Origin: Cohnella abietis
Lineage (GTDB): Bacteria > Bacillota > Bacilli > Paenibacillales > Paenibacillaceae
Reading direction: 5' to 3'
Assembly (NCBI RefSeq): GCF_004295585.1
Contig: NZ_AP019400.1
Coordinates: forward strand, 6,440,501-6,504,500
DNA: 64,000 nucleotides
In this document: one piece after another, positions 51,782-61,003 of the stretch
How the letters are laid out: every line of letters begins with the position of its first letter
How positions within the stretch are numbered: position 1 is the first letter of the stretch
Translations under genes and position numbers: made by a program
Notes under the pieces: model-generated
The model's input: only the letters and a program-made list of their open reading frames with translations
Told to the model about the DNA's origin: nothing
Databases searched by the model: none

Positions 51782-52531
51782 ATGGATATTCTTGTGGTTG
51801 AAGATGAAAAATTAATCAGAGATGGAATTATCAGCATAATCACAAGCAAAATCAATTTCGTAACGAATATTTTTTCTGCCGATAGCGGCTTAGCTGGTAT
51901 AGATATTGCAAATCATAAACGCCCTCACTTAATCATTACCGATATCAGGATGCCAGATATGACGGGGCTTGAGATGGCTCGATTAATTCAGGAAATGTCT
52001 ATCGATACTAGCTTCGTAGTTGTAAGCGGTTACAGTGATTTCCAATACACGCAGCAGGCTGTCCAAAACAACAGCATAAAGGATTATCTGCTCAAACCGA
52101 TTTACTGGGCGGATTTGGTCAAAGCGGTTACTAAGGTTCACCAAGAAACGCACACCAAAGATCCCGTGGCTCTCGATAATAATGAAATCGACAGCAGCGG
52201 AATCTCAGAAACTCGGAATATCATTAAACGTGCCAAACAATTTATCCGAGCCAACTATAATAAAGAAATTAGTCTTCAGATGGTTGGAGATTATCTTTAC
52301 TTAAACCCTTCCTACTTCAGCATGTTATTCAAAAATCAATCCGGAGAAAACTTTCTGGATTACCTTACGAGAATCCGCATAGAGAATGCTAAACGATTGC
52401 TTGTGGAGACGAATCTCAAAATATATAAAATATCCGAGATGGTCGGTTACAAAAGTGAGAAGCATTTTATAACAGTCTTTAAGAAAAACATGGGATATTC
52501 TCCAAACCAACATCGCCAGTATGGGAAGTGA
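51782..52531 (+). CDS. Response regulator with AraC-type output domain, YesN-like (compact)
   Basis: This 249-residue regulator has a receiver domain (about 1-120) with phospho-acceptor Asp54 in LIITDIRMPD and Lys in DYLLKPI. An AraC/XylS helix-turn-helix pair follows in the last 100 residues (IKRAKQFIRANYNKEISLQM, then KIYKISEMVGYKSEKHFITVFKK and MGYSPNQHRQ). Most YesN proteins have about 500 residues with a long spacer; this one lacks it. SD is GAAGGAGG. It is divergent from GH20 and convergent with nagA, and probably activates the GH20-importer-kinase operon with the YesM kinase at 44632. Confidence 0.92.
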   Translation: MDILVVEDEKLIRDGIISIITSKINFVTNIFSADSGLAGIDIANHKRPHLIITDIRMPDMTGLEMARLIQEMSIDTSFVVVSGYSDFQYTQQAVQNNSIKDYLLKPIYWADLVKAVTKVHQETHTKDPVALDNNEIDSSGISETRNIIKRAKQFIRANYNKEISLQMVGDYLYLNPSYFSMLFKNQSGENFLDYLTRIRIENAKRLLVETNLKIYKISEMVGYKSEKHFITVFKKNMGYSPNQHRQYGK

Positions 52532-52543
52532 AGGAAGCAAGTT

Positions 52544-53716
52544 CTATTGGTGCGGCTTTGTGAACTTCACTTTTCCTTCTACAACGGTCAGCAATACTTC
52601 AAAATCGTCTGTAATCGCAATAAAATCAGCATCCTTACCTACCTCTATCGTTCCTTTGCGATGACCGAGCCCAATAACATTTGCTGGATTCCGGCTAGCA
52701 AGATGCACGGCTTGGTCCAGAGGGACATCGCAAAGCTTAACAACATTTTCGACAGCCCGGATCATACTTAAAGTACTTCCAGCCAGATTCCCTTCCTTGG
52801 TTCTAGCAATTCCCCGGTTTACATTAATAGTTAAGCCTCCCGAAGCATAATCCCCGTCTGGCAAATTACCTGCCCGGATACAATCGGTAATAAGAACTGT
52901 TTTATCTAAGCCTTTGGCCGCCAGAACCAGCCTGATTGTCGCCGGATGCAGATGTATTCCGTCAGCGATAACTTCCGTTGATACCCGACTGTCCGTTAGA
53001 AGAGCACCAACGAGCCCCGGTTCTCGATGATGCAGAGCATTCATCCCGTTAAACAGGTGAGTACCATGGGATACCCCGGCTTCGAACGCTTTAATTGCGT
53101 CCTCATAAGAACAACAAGAATGTCCAGCAGAAACGGTTACCCCGCTGCTCCTCGCCGTTGTAATTATTTGATTGTCCGGGTCCATTTCCGGTGCAAGTGT
53201 AATAAGCTTGAAATCCTCTTCAAGTAAGCGAATATAGCCCATGAGCTCCTCATGATCTGGAGTGCGGATACAATCTGGGTTTTGGGCGCCTTTTTGCTTA
53301 ATATTAATAAAAGGCCCTTCGAGATGAACACCTAGCAGGCTTGCCCCCTCCGTCCCCCGCGTCTTGCACTCTTTGGCTGCGTGGATCGCTGTCAGGATGT
53401 CCTCATGCTCCGCAGTAACTGTCGTCGCCAGAAAACCCGTAGTTCCCGTTGAAGCCAGATAGGTCGATATACCGTTTAATGATTCGTATGTTCCATCCAT
53501 CACATCATAGCCATCTCCTCCATGAATATGAATATCAATAAACCCTGGTGAAATGATTCCATCAGTAAGCTCAATCGTTTGAAAGCCGCTCTCCGCAGGA
53601 GCTTCCCTTAATATCGCTTCTATTTTCCCGTCAACGACAACAATTGCTCCACCATCGATGACTTCAGTTGGGGTTATGATTTGCTTCCCTTTGTATATGG
53701 TTTTGGTTTTCCCCAC
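52544..53716 (-). CDS. nagA: N-acetylglucosamine-6-phosphate deacetylase
   Basis: This 390-residue amidohydrolase-superfamily enzyme makes glucosamine-6-phosphate from GlcNAc-6-P. It shows the metal HxH in GFIDIHIHGGDGYDVMDG, the metal Glu in GVHLEGPF, His in VSAGHSCCSYE and THLFNGMNALHHREPG, plus DGIHLHPATIR and the catalytic Asp in LITDCIRAG. The start is GTG at 53716 (V-G-K-T-K) with GGGAGGTCA before it; an open frame to 53791 reads through this site and its extra residues are unlike NagA. It lies 13 bp from the convergent regulator gene. nagB is not in the window. Confidence 0.95.
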   Translation of the reverse strand: MGKTKTIYKGKQIITPTEVIDGGAIVVVDGKIEAILREAPAESGFQTIELTDGIISPGFIDIHIHGGDGYDVMDGTYESLNGISTYLASTGTTGFLATTVTAEHEDILTAIHAAKECKTRGTEGASLLGVHLEGPFINIKQKGAQNPDCIRTPDHEELMGYIRLLEEDFKLITLAPEMDPDNQIITTARSSGVTVSAGHSCCSYEDAIKAFEAGVSHGTHLFNGMNALHHREPGLVGALLTDSRVSTEVIADGIHLHPATIRLVLAAKGLDKTVLITDCIRAGNLPDGDYASGGLTINVNRGIARTKEGNLAGSTLSMIRAVENVVKLCDVPLDQAVHLASRNPANVIGLGHRKGTIEVGKDADFIAITDDFEVLLTVVEGKVKFTKPHQ

Positions 53717-53910
53717 GTTCTGACCTCCCAGTCTGACTACAGCCTCATTACAACAGAATAACTCACGACTAATCCATTTCCCATGACTCAATATTCACCT
53801 TTCTTCCTGTTTCTATTGGATTTTTGCAGTTTCGATGGGTTCTGGGTTCCGATCTAGCACTTGTTTGTTCAGTTGCGAGAGAATTTGAAAAAACGTATGA
53901 AAAAGAAGAA

Positions 53911-53944
53911 AAAACCTTGAAAGGCACGAAGCCAATCAAGGTTA
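53911..53944 (-). terminator. Intrinsic terminator after the 125-codon ORF
   Basis: AACCTTGA (53913-53920) pairs with TCAAGGTT (53935-53942). The minus-strand exit is TTTTTTCTTC. It lies 30 bp after the ORF stop and supports transcription of that gene. Confidence 0.7.
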
Positions 53945-53970
53945 AAAACAACATGATGTGTCAGACCTCT

Positions 53971-54348
53971 TTAATTGCTTTTTGCAGGTCGATTTGGTTC
54001 ATGAACATCTTTAACTATTTTATAGACTTCATTTGGATCTATAGTATAGTATTCATCGTTGAATAGTGCTTCCCATAGCCAGACAAAAAAGTCACGAGCA
54101 TTTTTAGGAGGATCAAAAGGAGGAAGGCAAGAATCAAATAATCGTTCAAGGTCTAATTCCGATCTTGATAAATAATAGCTTAATGCTAGCTTTGCTTTAC
54201 TCTTATTTTCTTTGCTCAAACTTTGAAAATACTCCACAAATAATTCATTAATTATAATTTTGTATTGAGTTTCGTCTGAAAAGTCCACAAGTCTGTATTT
54301 CTCGACAACTTCATCGTCATCTCCTCGGCCTGTTATTGGACTTAGCAA
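53971..54348 (-). CDS. Hypothetical acidic protein, 125 residues, probably 5'-incomplete or frameshifted
   Basis: I do not recognise the family. The product is acidic and helical: EKYRLVDFSDETQYKIIINE, LALSYYLSRSELDLERLFD, NARDFFVWLWEALFNDEYY. It has no signal or membrane segment. The only start is TTG at 54348, which has no ribosome binding site. In-frame codons upstream read RKPLFLLDLLSPITG as if the protein continued. Restoring a 2-base GA difference near 54393-54396 would join it to an ATG at 54404. It is followed by a terminator. The base composition resembles the neighbours. Confidence 0.55.
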   Translation of the reverse strand: MLSPITGRGDDDEVVEKYRLVDFSDETQYKIIINELFVEYFQSLSKENKSKAKLALSYYLSRSELDLERLFDSCLPPFDPPKNARDFFVWLWEALFNDEYYTIDPNEVYKIVKDVHEPNRPAKSN

Positions 54349-54634
54349 ATCGAGTAAAAATAAGGGTTTACGATCTTCAACTTGTTCACTTCTCTTTTAA
54401 TCATTTTATTGGGGTTAAAGAAGGGACATTATATAATTGTTCATTTCAATAACATACAGTTACGTGTGTTGTACGAAATAAATTCTCTTCCTCCCTTTTA
54501 AATCCTCTTCCCCGATAATCTCCCTTCGCTAAATGTATAAGATTGGTTGTTTGCTGACCAATATCGGTTATTTTTCATTCTTTTACTGTCATGAAAAATG
54601 TCCCTTATGAGTGGTATTTCTTTTCAACACACAG

Positions 54635-55702
54635 TTATTTCTTAATATTCATTCCGAAATCACTACCATATTGCAGGGTTACGTCCCAAACCTGCTTCGT
54701 AACAGTTCCATCCTTTTGGTATTGGATTTGCTTAGGTAACTTTAGAGAAACAACATAATTACCCGGCTGAATAGATCCGTTTTTATCACTTAGATACCAA
54801 GGGATGCTGATCTCAAATTGTTCCCGAGGAGCGAGCTTTCCAGTAAGTGGAGGAAGTTTGTATTCGTAGACGATTGGGTTAATCGAGTCGATAGAATTGC
54901 CTTTGTATACAGTCAGTGAGAGAGGGACTTTATCAACTTCGATTGATGCGTCACTCGTATTCATCAGCGTAAAGTTGAAAGGTAAAACGGGTCGCTCCGC
55001 AATAGAATATACGTCACCGCTTGGCGGAACAAGCATACCGTAAAATGGTTTGGTTATTCCCGATTGATTAAGATCCTGCTTCGAATTAAGCTTTACGTTC
55101 TCGATATTTTGAACGGAGGCCCTAAACGTTGCATCTGAACCGGCATAAGAAAGGAGTGTTTTAAACAACCTAATTTCTCCAAGCTTGGGTGGATTGATGT
55201 TTTCGTTATCGATATAGACGAATTCCGATTTGCCTCGGATAGAACCATCCGGTCCTATGGCTTCAAGAACAATTTGCTTCCCACTAATGTCTTGATTTAT
55301 TTTAACCGTTCCACCGGTGACCTTAATCGATCCACTGTCTCTAGAATCGATGTTAAGGTTGCCAAGTGTTACAGAACCATCTTTGCTTTTGAGGTTAAGT
55401 CCAGCGAGAGTCGTGGGGCCGAAGACCTCAATTTGATTAAGATTACCGTTTTCTTTGGTTGCAGGTTGAAAGTTAACAATCGATCCCGTCGCTTCGGTAA
55501 AAGATCGAAGCGGGATAAACGTCTGATTCTTATAACTAATGACTGTCATCCCGGTCGAGGTGCTTAGCTCCTTGACCTGACTGCCATTATGAATGGTAAT
55601 CTTACTTGGGAAGAGTACCCCCTGAATAGCATTCGAGGCGATAGCAGCTGTCGAGAAGCAAAGTGTAATACCACATAAGAGTCCAATCCAGAATTTATTC
55701 AT
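54635..55702 (-). CDS. Secreted stalk-domain protein with copper-amine-oxidase-N-like region
   Basis: This 355-residue protein has a signal peptide (about 1-24, AAIASNAIQG). A stalk domain resembling the N terminus of copper amine oxidase follows (about 28-95: PSKITIHNGSQVKELS, FIPLRSFTEATGSIVNF), then beta-rich domains with Asn-rich segments and no catalytic motif. Such stalk domains are common in Paenibacillus surface proteins. The second half resembles protein-interaction or ligand-binding beta sandwiches (LMNTSDASIEVDKVPLSLTV). The start at 55702 has AAAGGAG eight bases upstream. It stands alone, with no regulator nearby. Confidence 0.8.
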   Translation of the reverse strand: MNKFWIGLLCGITLCFSTAAIASNAIQGVLFPSKITIHNGSQVKELSTSTGMTVISYKNQTFIPLRSFTEATGSIVNFQPATKENGNLNQIEVFGPTTLAGLNLKSKDGSVTLGNLNIDSRDSGSIKVTGGTVKINQDISGKQIVLEAIGPDGSIRGKSEFVYIDNENINPPKLGEIRLFKTLLSYAGSDATFRASVQNIENVKLNSKQDLNQSGITKPFYGMLVPPSGDVYSIAERPVLPFNFTLMNTSDASIEVDKVPLSLTVYKGNSIDSINPIVYEYKLPPLTGKLAPREQFEISIPWYLSDKNGSIQPGNYVVSLKLPKQIQYQKDGTVTKQVWDVTLQYGSDFGMNIKK

Positions 55703-55829
55703 TACCACCACTCCTTTTTTCTTTTATTTACCAACTATACCGAAATTATCACCAAAAGTTTCGATGGTCATTTTATAGGTAATAAGCTCGATACGGTTCT
55801 TTAGCCCTGACACACATTTCCTTCTAAAA

Positions 55830-55874
55830 GAACCCCGCGAGCAGGCTTCTACTGAAAGCTTGTTCGCGGGGTTC
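55830..55874 (-). terminator. Intrinsic terminator of the MBL-fold gene
   Basis: GAACCCCGCGA (55830-55840) pairs perfectly with TCGCGGGGTTC (55864-55874), with an inner AGGCTT/AAGCTT stem. The minus-strand exit is TTTTAG. Confidence 0.85.
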
Positions 55875-55920
55875 CGAGGGTAATATTATGTTTAATGATG
55901 CTGCGAGTGAAACCCGATCT

Positions 55921-57015
55921 CTACCGCCACCAAGCGGTAGTTGGAAACTCAGCGGCACCGATGGTGACAGTCTGTCCAATTCTAGGGGTGGCTATAGCTA
56001 CATTGTTCGCTTTAGCAGCTTTAGTGGAACGTTCCGCAGGGTCCGTCCAATCGTGTAACGCCAGCGTAAAAGCACCCCAATGGATGGGAATCATCAGCTT
56101 TCCTTTTACATCTTGATGCGCTTGAACCGTTTCCTCTGGAAGCATGTGAATCGCGGCCCATTTCTCATCGTACTGTCCGCACTCCATTAAGGTGAGGTCG
56201 AAGGGGCCGTACTTGCTTCCAATCTGCTCGAAGTGTGGTCCATAGCCGCTATCGCCGCTGAAAAATACCTTCGCTTGTTTCCCCATAATGACCCAAGAGC
56301 ACCAAAGCGTAGAATTCCGGTCCCCCACGCTTCTCCCCGAGAAGTGACGCGCTGGTGCACTGGCAAGAGACAGCCCTTCGAAATCAAATTCATCCCACCA
56401 ATCATGCTCCGTGATAATGGCTGGGTCCACGCCCCATCTCTCTAGATGAGCTGCGACACCAAGTGGGACGATAAAACGTTTCACCTTGTGCATCAGCTTC
56501 TTGATGGAACCATAGTCCAGATGATCATAATGGTCGTGGGAAAAGATGACCGCGTCAATGGACGGGAGCTGTTCGATCTCTATGGGCAAGCTTTCACTGA
56601 ACCTTTTACCCCCAAATACCGGAAAAGGCGAAGGCCTTTTACCTAGCATCGGGTCTAGAAAAATAGTTTTACCATCCAACCGCAGTAGAATCGCAGAGTG
56701 ACCAAACCATGTAACAGAGGGCAATCCCCCGTTCGGAATGCCCACCGGCAAAAGTGGCACGGCTTTGATCGGCGAGGATGGCTTCCCCTTAGGGTTACCT
56801 TTTACAAAATCCACAAGGAGTTTGACTGTTGATCGGAAGTTCATATTCATGCTGGTGGGAATTTGATTAACGAACTTGTTGTTGGAGCGATTAGTAGACT
56901 TGCTGATTAACTGTCTGCTTGTCTGCGATGCTTTGCCTCCGAGAACAGGATAGAATCTCAGTACAAGCAATCCAATTAGGATTATCCCTAATACGATTAT
57001 TAGTGCTATTAGCAA
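55921..57015 (-). CDS. MBL-fold metallohydrolase, NAPE-PLD/UlaG-like, membrane-anchored
   Basis: This 364-residue protein has one N-terminal membrane helix (about 1-20) and a metallo-beta-lactamase domain. The metal motif HxHxDH appears as FSHDHYDHLD near residue 157, followed by the metal His region EHDWWDEF and the glycine-rich FFSGDSGYGPHF. MIPIHWGAFTLALHDW supplies the final His. This layout is shared by NAPE-PLD and UlaG-like hydrolases, which act on phosphodiesters or lactones; the substrate is unknown. The start is TTG at 57015 with AGAGGAAA upstream. It is monocistronic. Confidence 0.87.
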   Translation of the reverse strand: MLIALIIVLGIILIGLLVLRFYPVLGGKASQTSRQLISKSTNRSNNKFVNQIPTSMNMNFRSTVKLLVDFVKGNPKGKPSSPIKAVPLLPVGIPNGGLPSVTWFGHSAILLRLDGKTIFLDPMLGKRPSPFPVFGGKRFSESLPIEIEQLPSIDAVIFSHDHYDHLDYGSIKKLMHKVKRFIVPLGVAAHLERWGVDPAIITEHDWWDEFDFEGLSLASAPARHFSGRSVGDRNSTLWCSWVIMGKQAKVFFSGDSGYGPHFEQIGSKYGPFDLTLMECGQYDEKWAAIHMLPEETVQAHQDVKGKLMIPIHWGAFTLALHDWTDPAERSTKAAKANNVAIATPRIGQTVTIGAAEFPTTAWWR

Positions 57016-57134
57016 GGTAGTTTCCTCTTCTCACAGCTTAATCTGTCATGATAGCCATTATAACATTTTAAGCCATGAGACAACGACATCCGCTGTTCAG
57101 AAGGGATAGGATTACTATCCGGTTACCTAATCTG

Positions 57135-58391
57135 CTACGAGTAGAAGCTAAGCACATCGCTCCATCTCCATTGCTCAAAGAAGTTCGATCCAAGATCAAT
57201 ATTCGTAATCCATACAGAGGGATGCTTCCCACTTCGACCAGATACTAACACGCTTGCTTTGCTTCTGTCGGACCGAACCCACGTAAGCTGCTCAACTTGG
57301 CGGATATATTCCGGATTAAAATCACCGAACCGCTTAGGCGGCTGCGTTAGTGGTTTATCTTGCGGACCCTGCAGTCTAACCTCAACTAAGGTAGGCAACG
57401 GCAATTTCGCTGAACTGCCAAGCTCCTTACGTTCTAATGCTCGAGAAACAACGATGTGCTGCTGACCTTCCCAAGTAAAGCTTTGATCGACATATCCTTT
57501 AGGAGTATAGATGACTGGCTTGCCCACTTGAGCCTCTACTACCTTAAGCTGCTTGTTGCTTGTAGCCTCTCTCCCAACTCCACCGATATAAGCAAGCTTA
57601 TCCGCACGATCAGACCATTTGAACCACTCACTATCATTAAGCATTTGATCCACCTTCGTAAAAGCAGTTCCATCCGCACCCAATAGGCATAAGGTATTGC
57701 CGTCAGCTGACAAAGATGCGGTAGGGGTCGCTAAGAATGCAATCCATCGTCCTGTTGGAGAAAACTTGAACACACTGGTTCCAACGGCAAAGAAATCATC
57801 AGACATTTGTGGGAGTACAAACAATGTTTTAGTATGCGCCGCCTTCTCTTGTTCATTTTTCTTTAACGATATTTCGAGAATTTGGACAGGTGTCCATCCA
57901 TTTGGCAGCAGCTGCGCAGTGGTTGAGGCAATAAACCCGCTCCCATTAGGTAGCCATGAGAAGTTATTAATTCCTTCCGCCACTTTCGTTTGCATATCCA
58001 GCTTATCTGGTTTCACCCAAACTAGCTTCTGCTCGCTTAGGAAGGCAAGGTGATTACGATACGGGGACCATTGATAATTGTCTCCTCCAGTTGGCGATAC
58101 AAGATGGCTTTGCCCAGTAGGAACGTGCCATAATCTAAGCTCCCGCCCTTCTTGTCCTTTCGTGTAGGCAATCCACTCCCCATCAAACGACCATTTTGGC
58201 TTTCTGATGGTTTGCTCTCCTTTAGTCAGCTGCGTCTCCGTTCCACCAGCCTTGATCCAGAGATCACCACCTCTTACGAATGCCGCTTTAAGTGCCGGCT
58301 CTGGGGTAGCAGCAAGTGCCTCGGCTTTTCCTAGCCAGATAATAAGGGTCATCGCCGTCAAAATTAAGCTGATTTTTCTACTTATAGTCAT
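57135..58391 (-). CDS. Secreted TolB-like beta-propeller protein
   Basis: This 418-residue exported protein has a signal peptide (about 1-28, EALAATPEP) and a series of PD40/WD40-like blades, each with the pattern W-x-A-Y-T or P-x-W-S-x-D-G. Examples are PKWSFDGEWIAYTKG, YQWSPYRNHLAFLSE, FKFSPTGRWIAFLAT and FKWSDRADKLAYIGG. It has no catalytic motif and is probably a binding or scaffolding protein outside the cell. GAGGAGACAG precedes the ATG at 58391. It lies between the MBL-fold and ChbG genes without a clear functional link. Confidence 0.82.
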   Translation of the reverse strand: MTISRKISLILTAMTLIIWLGKAEALAATPEPALKAAFVRGGDLWIKAGGTETQLTKGEQTIRKPKWSFDGEWIAYTKGQEGRELRLWHVPTGQSHLVSPTGGDNYQWSPYRNHLAFLSEQKLVWVKPDKLDMQTKVAEGINNFSWLPNGSGFIASTTAQLLPNGWTPVQILEISLKKNEQEKAAHTKTLFVLPQMSDDFFAVGTSVFKFSPTGRWIAFLATPTASLSADGNTLCLLGADGTAFTKVDQMLNDSEWFKWSDRADKLAYIGGVGREATSNKQLKVVEAQVGKPVIYTPKGYVDQSFTWEGQQHIVVSRALERKELGSSAKLPLPTLVEVRLQGPQDKPLTQPPKRFGDFNPEYIRQVEQLTWVRSDRSKASVLVSGRSGKHPSVWITNIDLGSNFFEQWRWSDVLSFYS

Positions 58392-58507
58392 GTTCTGTCT
58401 CCTCTAAAGGTTAGTTTCAAGCGCGTCGTTGTCTAATCGTTCTACGTTTTCCTCCAGTTGGAAAAATTATGCGAATATGGACGACATTCACCCACAATTC
58501 CGCACAA

Positions 58508-58557
58508 AAAACCCGCATGAGCTCCCACACCACAAGGTCGGTAGTCTCTACGGGTTT
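58508..58557 (-). terminator. Probable intrinsic terminator of the ChbG-MFS operon
   Basis: AAACCCG (58509-58515) pairs with CGGGTTT (58551-58557), with an inner ATGAGCTCCC/GGTAGTCT partial stem. The minus-strand exit is TTTTTTGTGCGG. It lies about 14 bp beyond the stop. Confidence 0.6.
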
Positions 58558-58570
58558 GTATGACAACATT

Positions 58571-59488
58571 TTATTTTCTTAATAGCTCACGTACTAGCGT
58601 TACAGCGGAACCAACCCTAGACGCTCGACCATGCTTGCTGATGTAGGTGTAGTCAGTTAAGTTTACTCCTGCATCCTTAATCGCATAAGCAAAATCGTCG
58701 TCAAGCATGAGCCTGTACTCCCACACCCGCTTCTGCCAATGAGGTACCTCCTCCAGCATACGAGCATCCTCCACTGCAGGATGAATATAAGTTTCACTAA
58801 TTCCTTCCGGAAGATCGTACATTTTCTCAACCATTGATTGTTTGAAGGTCTCATAGGTCTCGCCCTCCAGAACATGGAATGGATGAGACAGTAAATAGTC
58901 GGGGATCGCCACTCCGAATACTCCGGCAAGCGACGATGCCTTAGCAACTATCCGTTCAACTCCTGGTATGGTGGCTAGGAGAGGGTCTGACGGGTGCACC
59001 TTGCGAAATAAGCGGAATGGCAGCTTCCATCTCGCACACTGTCTTATCGCCTGAGGAATGTGGCTTCTTCCTGTAGCCATACCGTATAAGCTCCCCATAT
59101 GATTATCCACATGGGTAAGTGGAATATTGAACCTTTGTGCTGCCTCGTACTGAGCGTTTATTTCCTTCATCACAGCTCCAGTATCGGCGCTACGCTCGAA
59201 CTCTTCTACCGTCTTATGCATATAACCACTCTCATCGTGCAAAGAATGATCGCCAGTCAGGCTCTTCCACCTAATCGCGTCGAACTCACTTGTCAGCGTT
59301 AGATGTAAGCCGATATTGGCTTGCCCTCTACGCTTGCACCACTCTGCCGCTTCCTCAAAACCCGGAGCTGGTGCCATAATGGTCGCCGAGGAAACCTTGC
59401 GTTCCTCCAGTAAATGCATAATCGCTTTATTCATAGGCGGGCTTTGACCAAAATCGTCGCAGTTAATAATGAGATGCTTAGGACTCAT
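58571..59488 (-). CDS. ChbG/HpnK-family carbohydrate deacetylase (YdjC-like)
   Basis: This 305-residue metal-dependent deacetylase acts on N-acetylated oligosaccharides such as chitobiose phosphate. The metal-binding pair is in NCDDFGQS near residues 9-16; NIGLHLTLTSEFD, THVDNHMGSLYGMATG (His, His) and ISETYIHPAVEDARM follow. The ATG at 59488 has an AAAGGAAG site and overlaps the upstream MFS gene by 11 bp, giving a transporter-deacetylase operon. The substrate may be a disaccharide taken up by the GPH symporter (inference). Confidence 0.9.
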   Translation of the reverse strand: MSPKHLIINCDDFGQSPPMNKAIMHLLEERKVSSATIMAPAPGFEEAAEWCKRRGQANIGLHLTLTSEFDAIRWKSLTGDHSLHDESGYMHKTVEEFERSADTGAVMKEINAQYEAAQRFNIPLTHVDNHMGSLYGMATGRSHIPQAIRQCARWKLPFRLFRKVHPSDPLLATIPGVERIVAKASSLAGVFGVAIPDYLLSHPFHVLEGETYETFKQSMVEKMYDLPEGISETYIHPAVEDARMLEEVPHWQKRVWEYRLMLDDDFAYAIKDAGVNLTDYTYISKHGRASRVGSAVTLVRELLRK

Positions 59489-60764
59489 GCTCAGGCTTCC
59501 TTTCTATTTTCACGAAAAACGAAATAATAATGGAAATGACAAGCAGACCAAATGGAACAACACTAATCAAATAGCGGAAAGTAGATTCAGGATCTGGTCC
59601 TGGCTTATCGCCGCTTTCATATCCGAAAAATATTCCAACAATAAGGAAGGCAAGCGCAGAAATCAGTCCACTCGAACGGGTAATGAACCCACTAACAGCA
59701 GTATAGACACCTTCACGTCTGCTGCCCGTTTTAGCGTAATCCTGATCAATAATAATTCCGTTGACGATTGGTGGGGTCACGAGGAATCCTGCCAATCCAA
59801 AGCCTACCAGCACACCTGCAATAATACCGCTTAACAGTGTCGTACCGAACCATAACGGAATAACAGATAACGCATAAGCAATGAACGACAATCTCCAGCC
59901 TTTTACGGGATCCATTTTACGAATTAGCCAGAACCAGACAGCAACGAGCGGAATAACAGAAACGAAAATCGAAGCCAGCAAAATGGCATTCTGAGCCTCT
60001 GGGATTCTGAGCACATATTTAGCGTAAAAGGGAATCATTGAGCTGAGCAAGCCGTTAACCGTCTGGGCGAATGAGTTCGCGATGTTAACTAGCCAGAAGG
60101 TTTTGTTCCTAAAGGTTTCACGGAAAGCCTCCTTGAAGCCCAGCTGTGGACCCAATGCTGCTTCTTTATCTTCCTGCACGTTTTTTAAGAACAGTAGCAT
60201 GAACCCAGCGAACACTAGCGCGTAGAGAATCGACATATTGCTGAAGCCCATGGCATCGAACAATAGGGGTGTAAGGGCCGTTCCTATAAGCAACGCGACA
60301 ATTTGAAAGCCCTGCTGAATAGCTGAAGCTCTAGCACGCACGCGGTCTCCCTTGAACAGCTCTGGAAAAAGAGCCCCGTAGTTGACCCAAATGACGGTAG
60401 CTACCGCTTCATATAACACTAGTGCGATCAGAAACCACGTAAAGAGCCCCATCTCTGACAAACCTTTAGGTGGAGAAAATACCATAATAAATGTGAGCAT
60501 GAATAGCGGAATTGCCCCGAAAATCCACGGACGTCTGCGACCGTATTTGGATTTGGTTCTATCGGACCAATAGCCGAATAAAGGCTGGTTAACCGCATCC
60601 CAGATGAGAAAAATAGTACGCGCCAATGTTGCGAGTCCGATACTAAGGCCCAGCTTATCTACGTAATAATAGCTGTAGAAGGAGCTAAACGCCTGGCTCG
60701 GTATCATCATTGCCAGCATACCAAAAGCATACATCATCGGGGAATTCAGATACTTCTGTCTCAT
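59478..60764 (-). CDS. GPH-family sugar:cation symporter (MFS)
   Basis: This 428-residue transporter has twelve predicted helices. The GPH-family hallmark GYWSDRTKSKYGRRRPWI is in loop 2-3 (about residues 59-76), and WLVNIANSFAQTVNGLLSSMIPF is in the second half. GPH proteins couple glycosides, pentosides or hexuronides to Na+ or H+. The start at 60764 (MRQKYLNSPMM) has GGAGGGTG; the frame extends to 60854 but the extra residues are not family-like. It is first in an operon with the ChbG deacetylase, with a cre site just upstream. Confidence 0.93.
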   Translation of the reverse strand: MRQKYLNSPMMYAFGMLAMMIPSQAFSSFYSYYYVDKLGLSIGLATLARTIFLIWDAVNQPLFGYWSDRTKSKYGRRRPWIFGAIPLFMLTFIMVFSPPKGLSEMGLFTWFLIALVLYEAVATVIWVNYGALFPELFKGDRVRARASAIQQGFQIVALLIGTALTPLLFDAMGFSNMSILYALVFAGFMLLFLKNVQEDKEAALGPQLGFKEAFRETFRNKTFWLVNIANSFAQTVNGLLSSMIPFYAKYVLRIPEAQNAILLASIFVSVIPLVAVWFWLIRKMDPVKGWRLSFIAYALSVIPLWFGTTLLSGIIAGVLVGFGLAGFLVTPPIVNGIIIDQDYAKTGSRREGVYTAVSGFITRSSGLISALAFLIVGIFFGYESGDKPGPDPESTFRYLISVVPFGLLVISIIISFFVKIERKPEHES

Positions 60765-60789
60765 AGTGCACCCTCCGCCATGTTTCACA

Positions 60790-60804
60790 ATGTAAACGCA
60801 TCCA
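60790..60804. promoter_or_regulatory. CcpA cre site upstream of the GPH symporter
   Basis: ATGTAAACGCATCCA matches WTGNAANCGNWWNCA at every position. It lies 26 bp upstream of the symporter start, where it would overlap or follow the promoter and repress it when preferred sugars are present. Confidence 0.65.
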
Positions 60805-61003
60805 TGAATTATTATATTCTCTCTATATGTCTCTATTACCTTCTCATTTTCCATACGGTCTGCGTGTTTTTTGCAAGATTCTGGCGATAATTGCGTTTGG
60901 TGAAAATGAGGGTAGCGCTGGGATGCGGCATAATTAGCGGAGAGCGGAGTTACTCAATATTCTCGTATATTGGGGCTGGTAGTAGCGTGTTTTGGTGGGA
61001 GAT

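Noticed and set aside
53769..53954. 61-codon frame after nagA
   Set aside because: It lies across a terminator and has no start site or domain.
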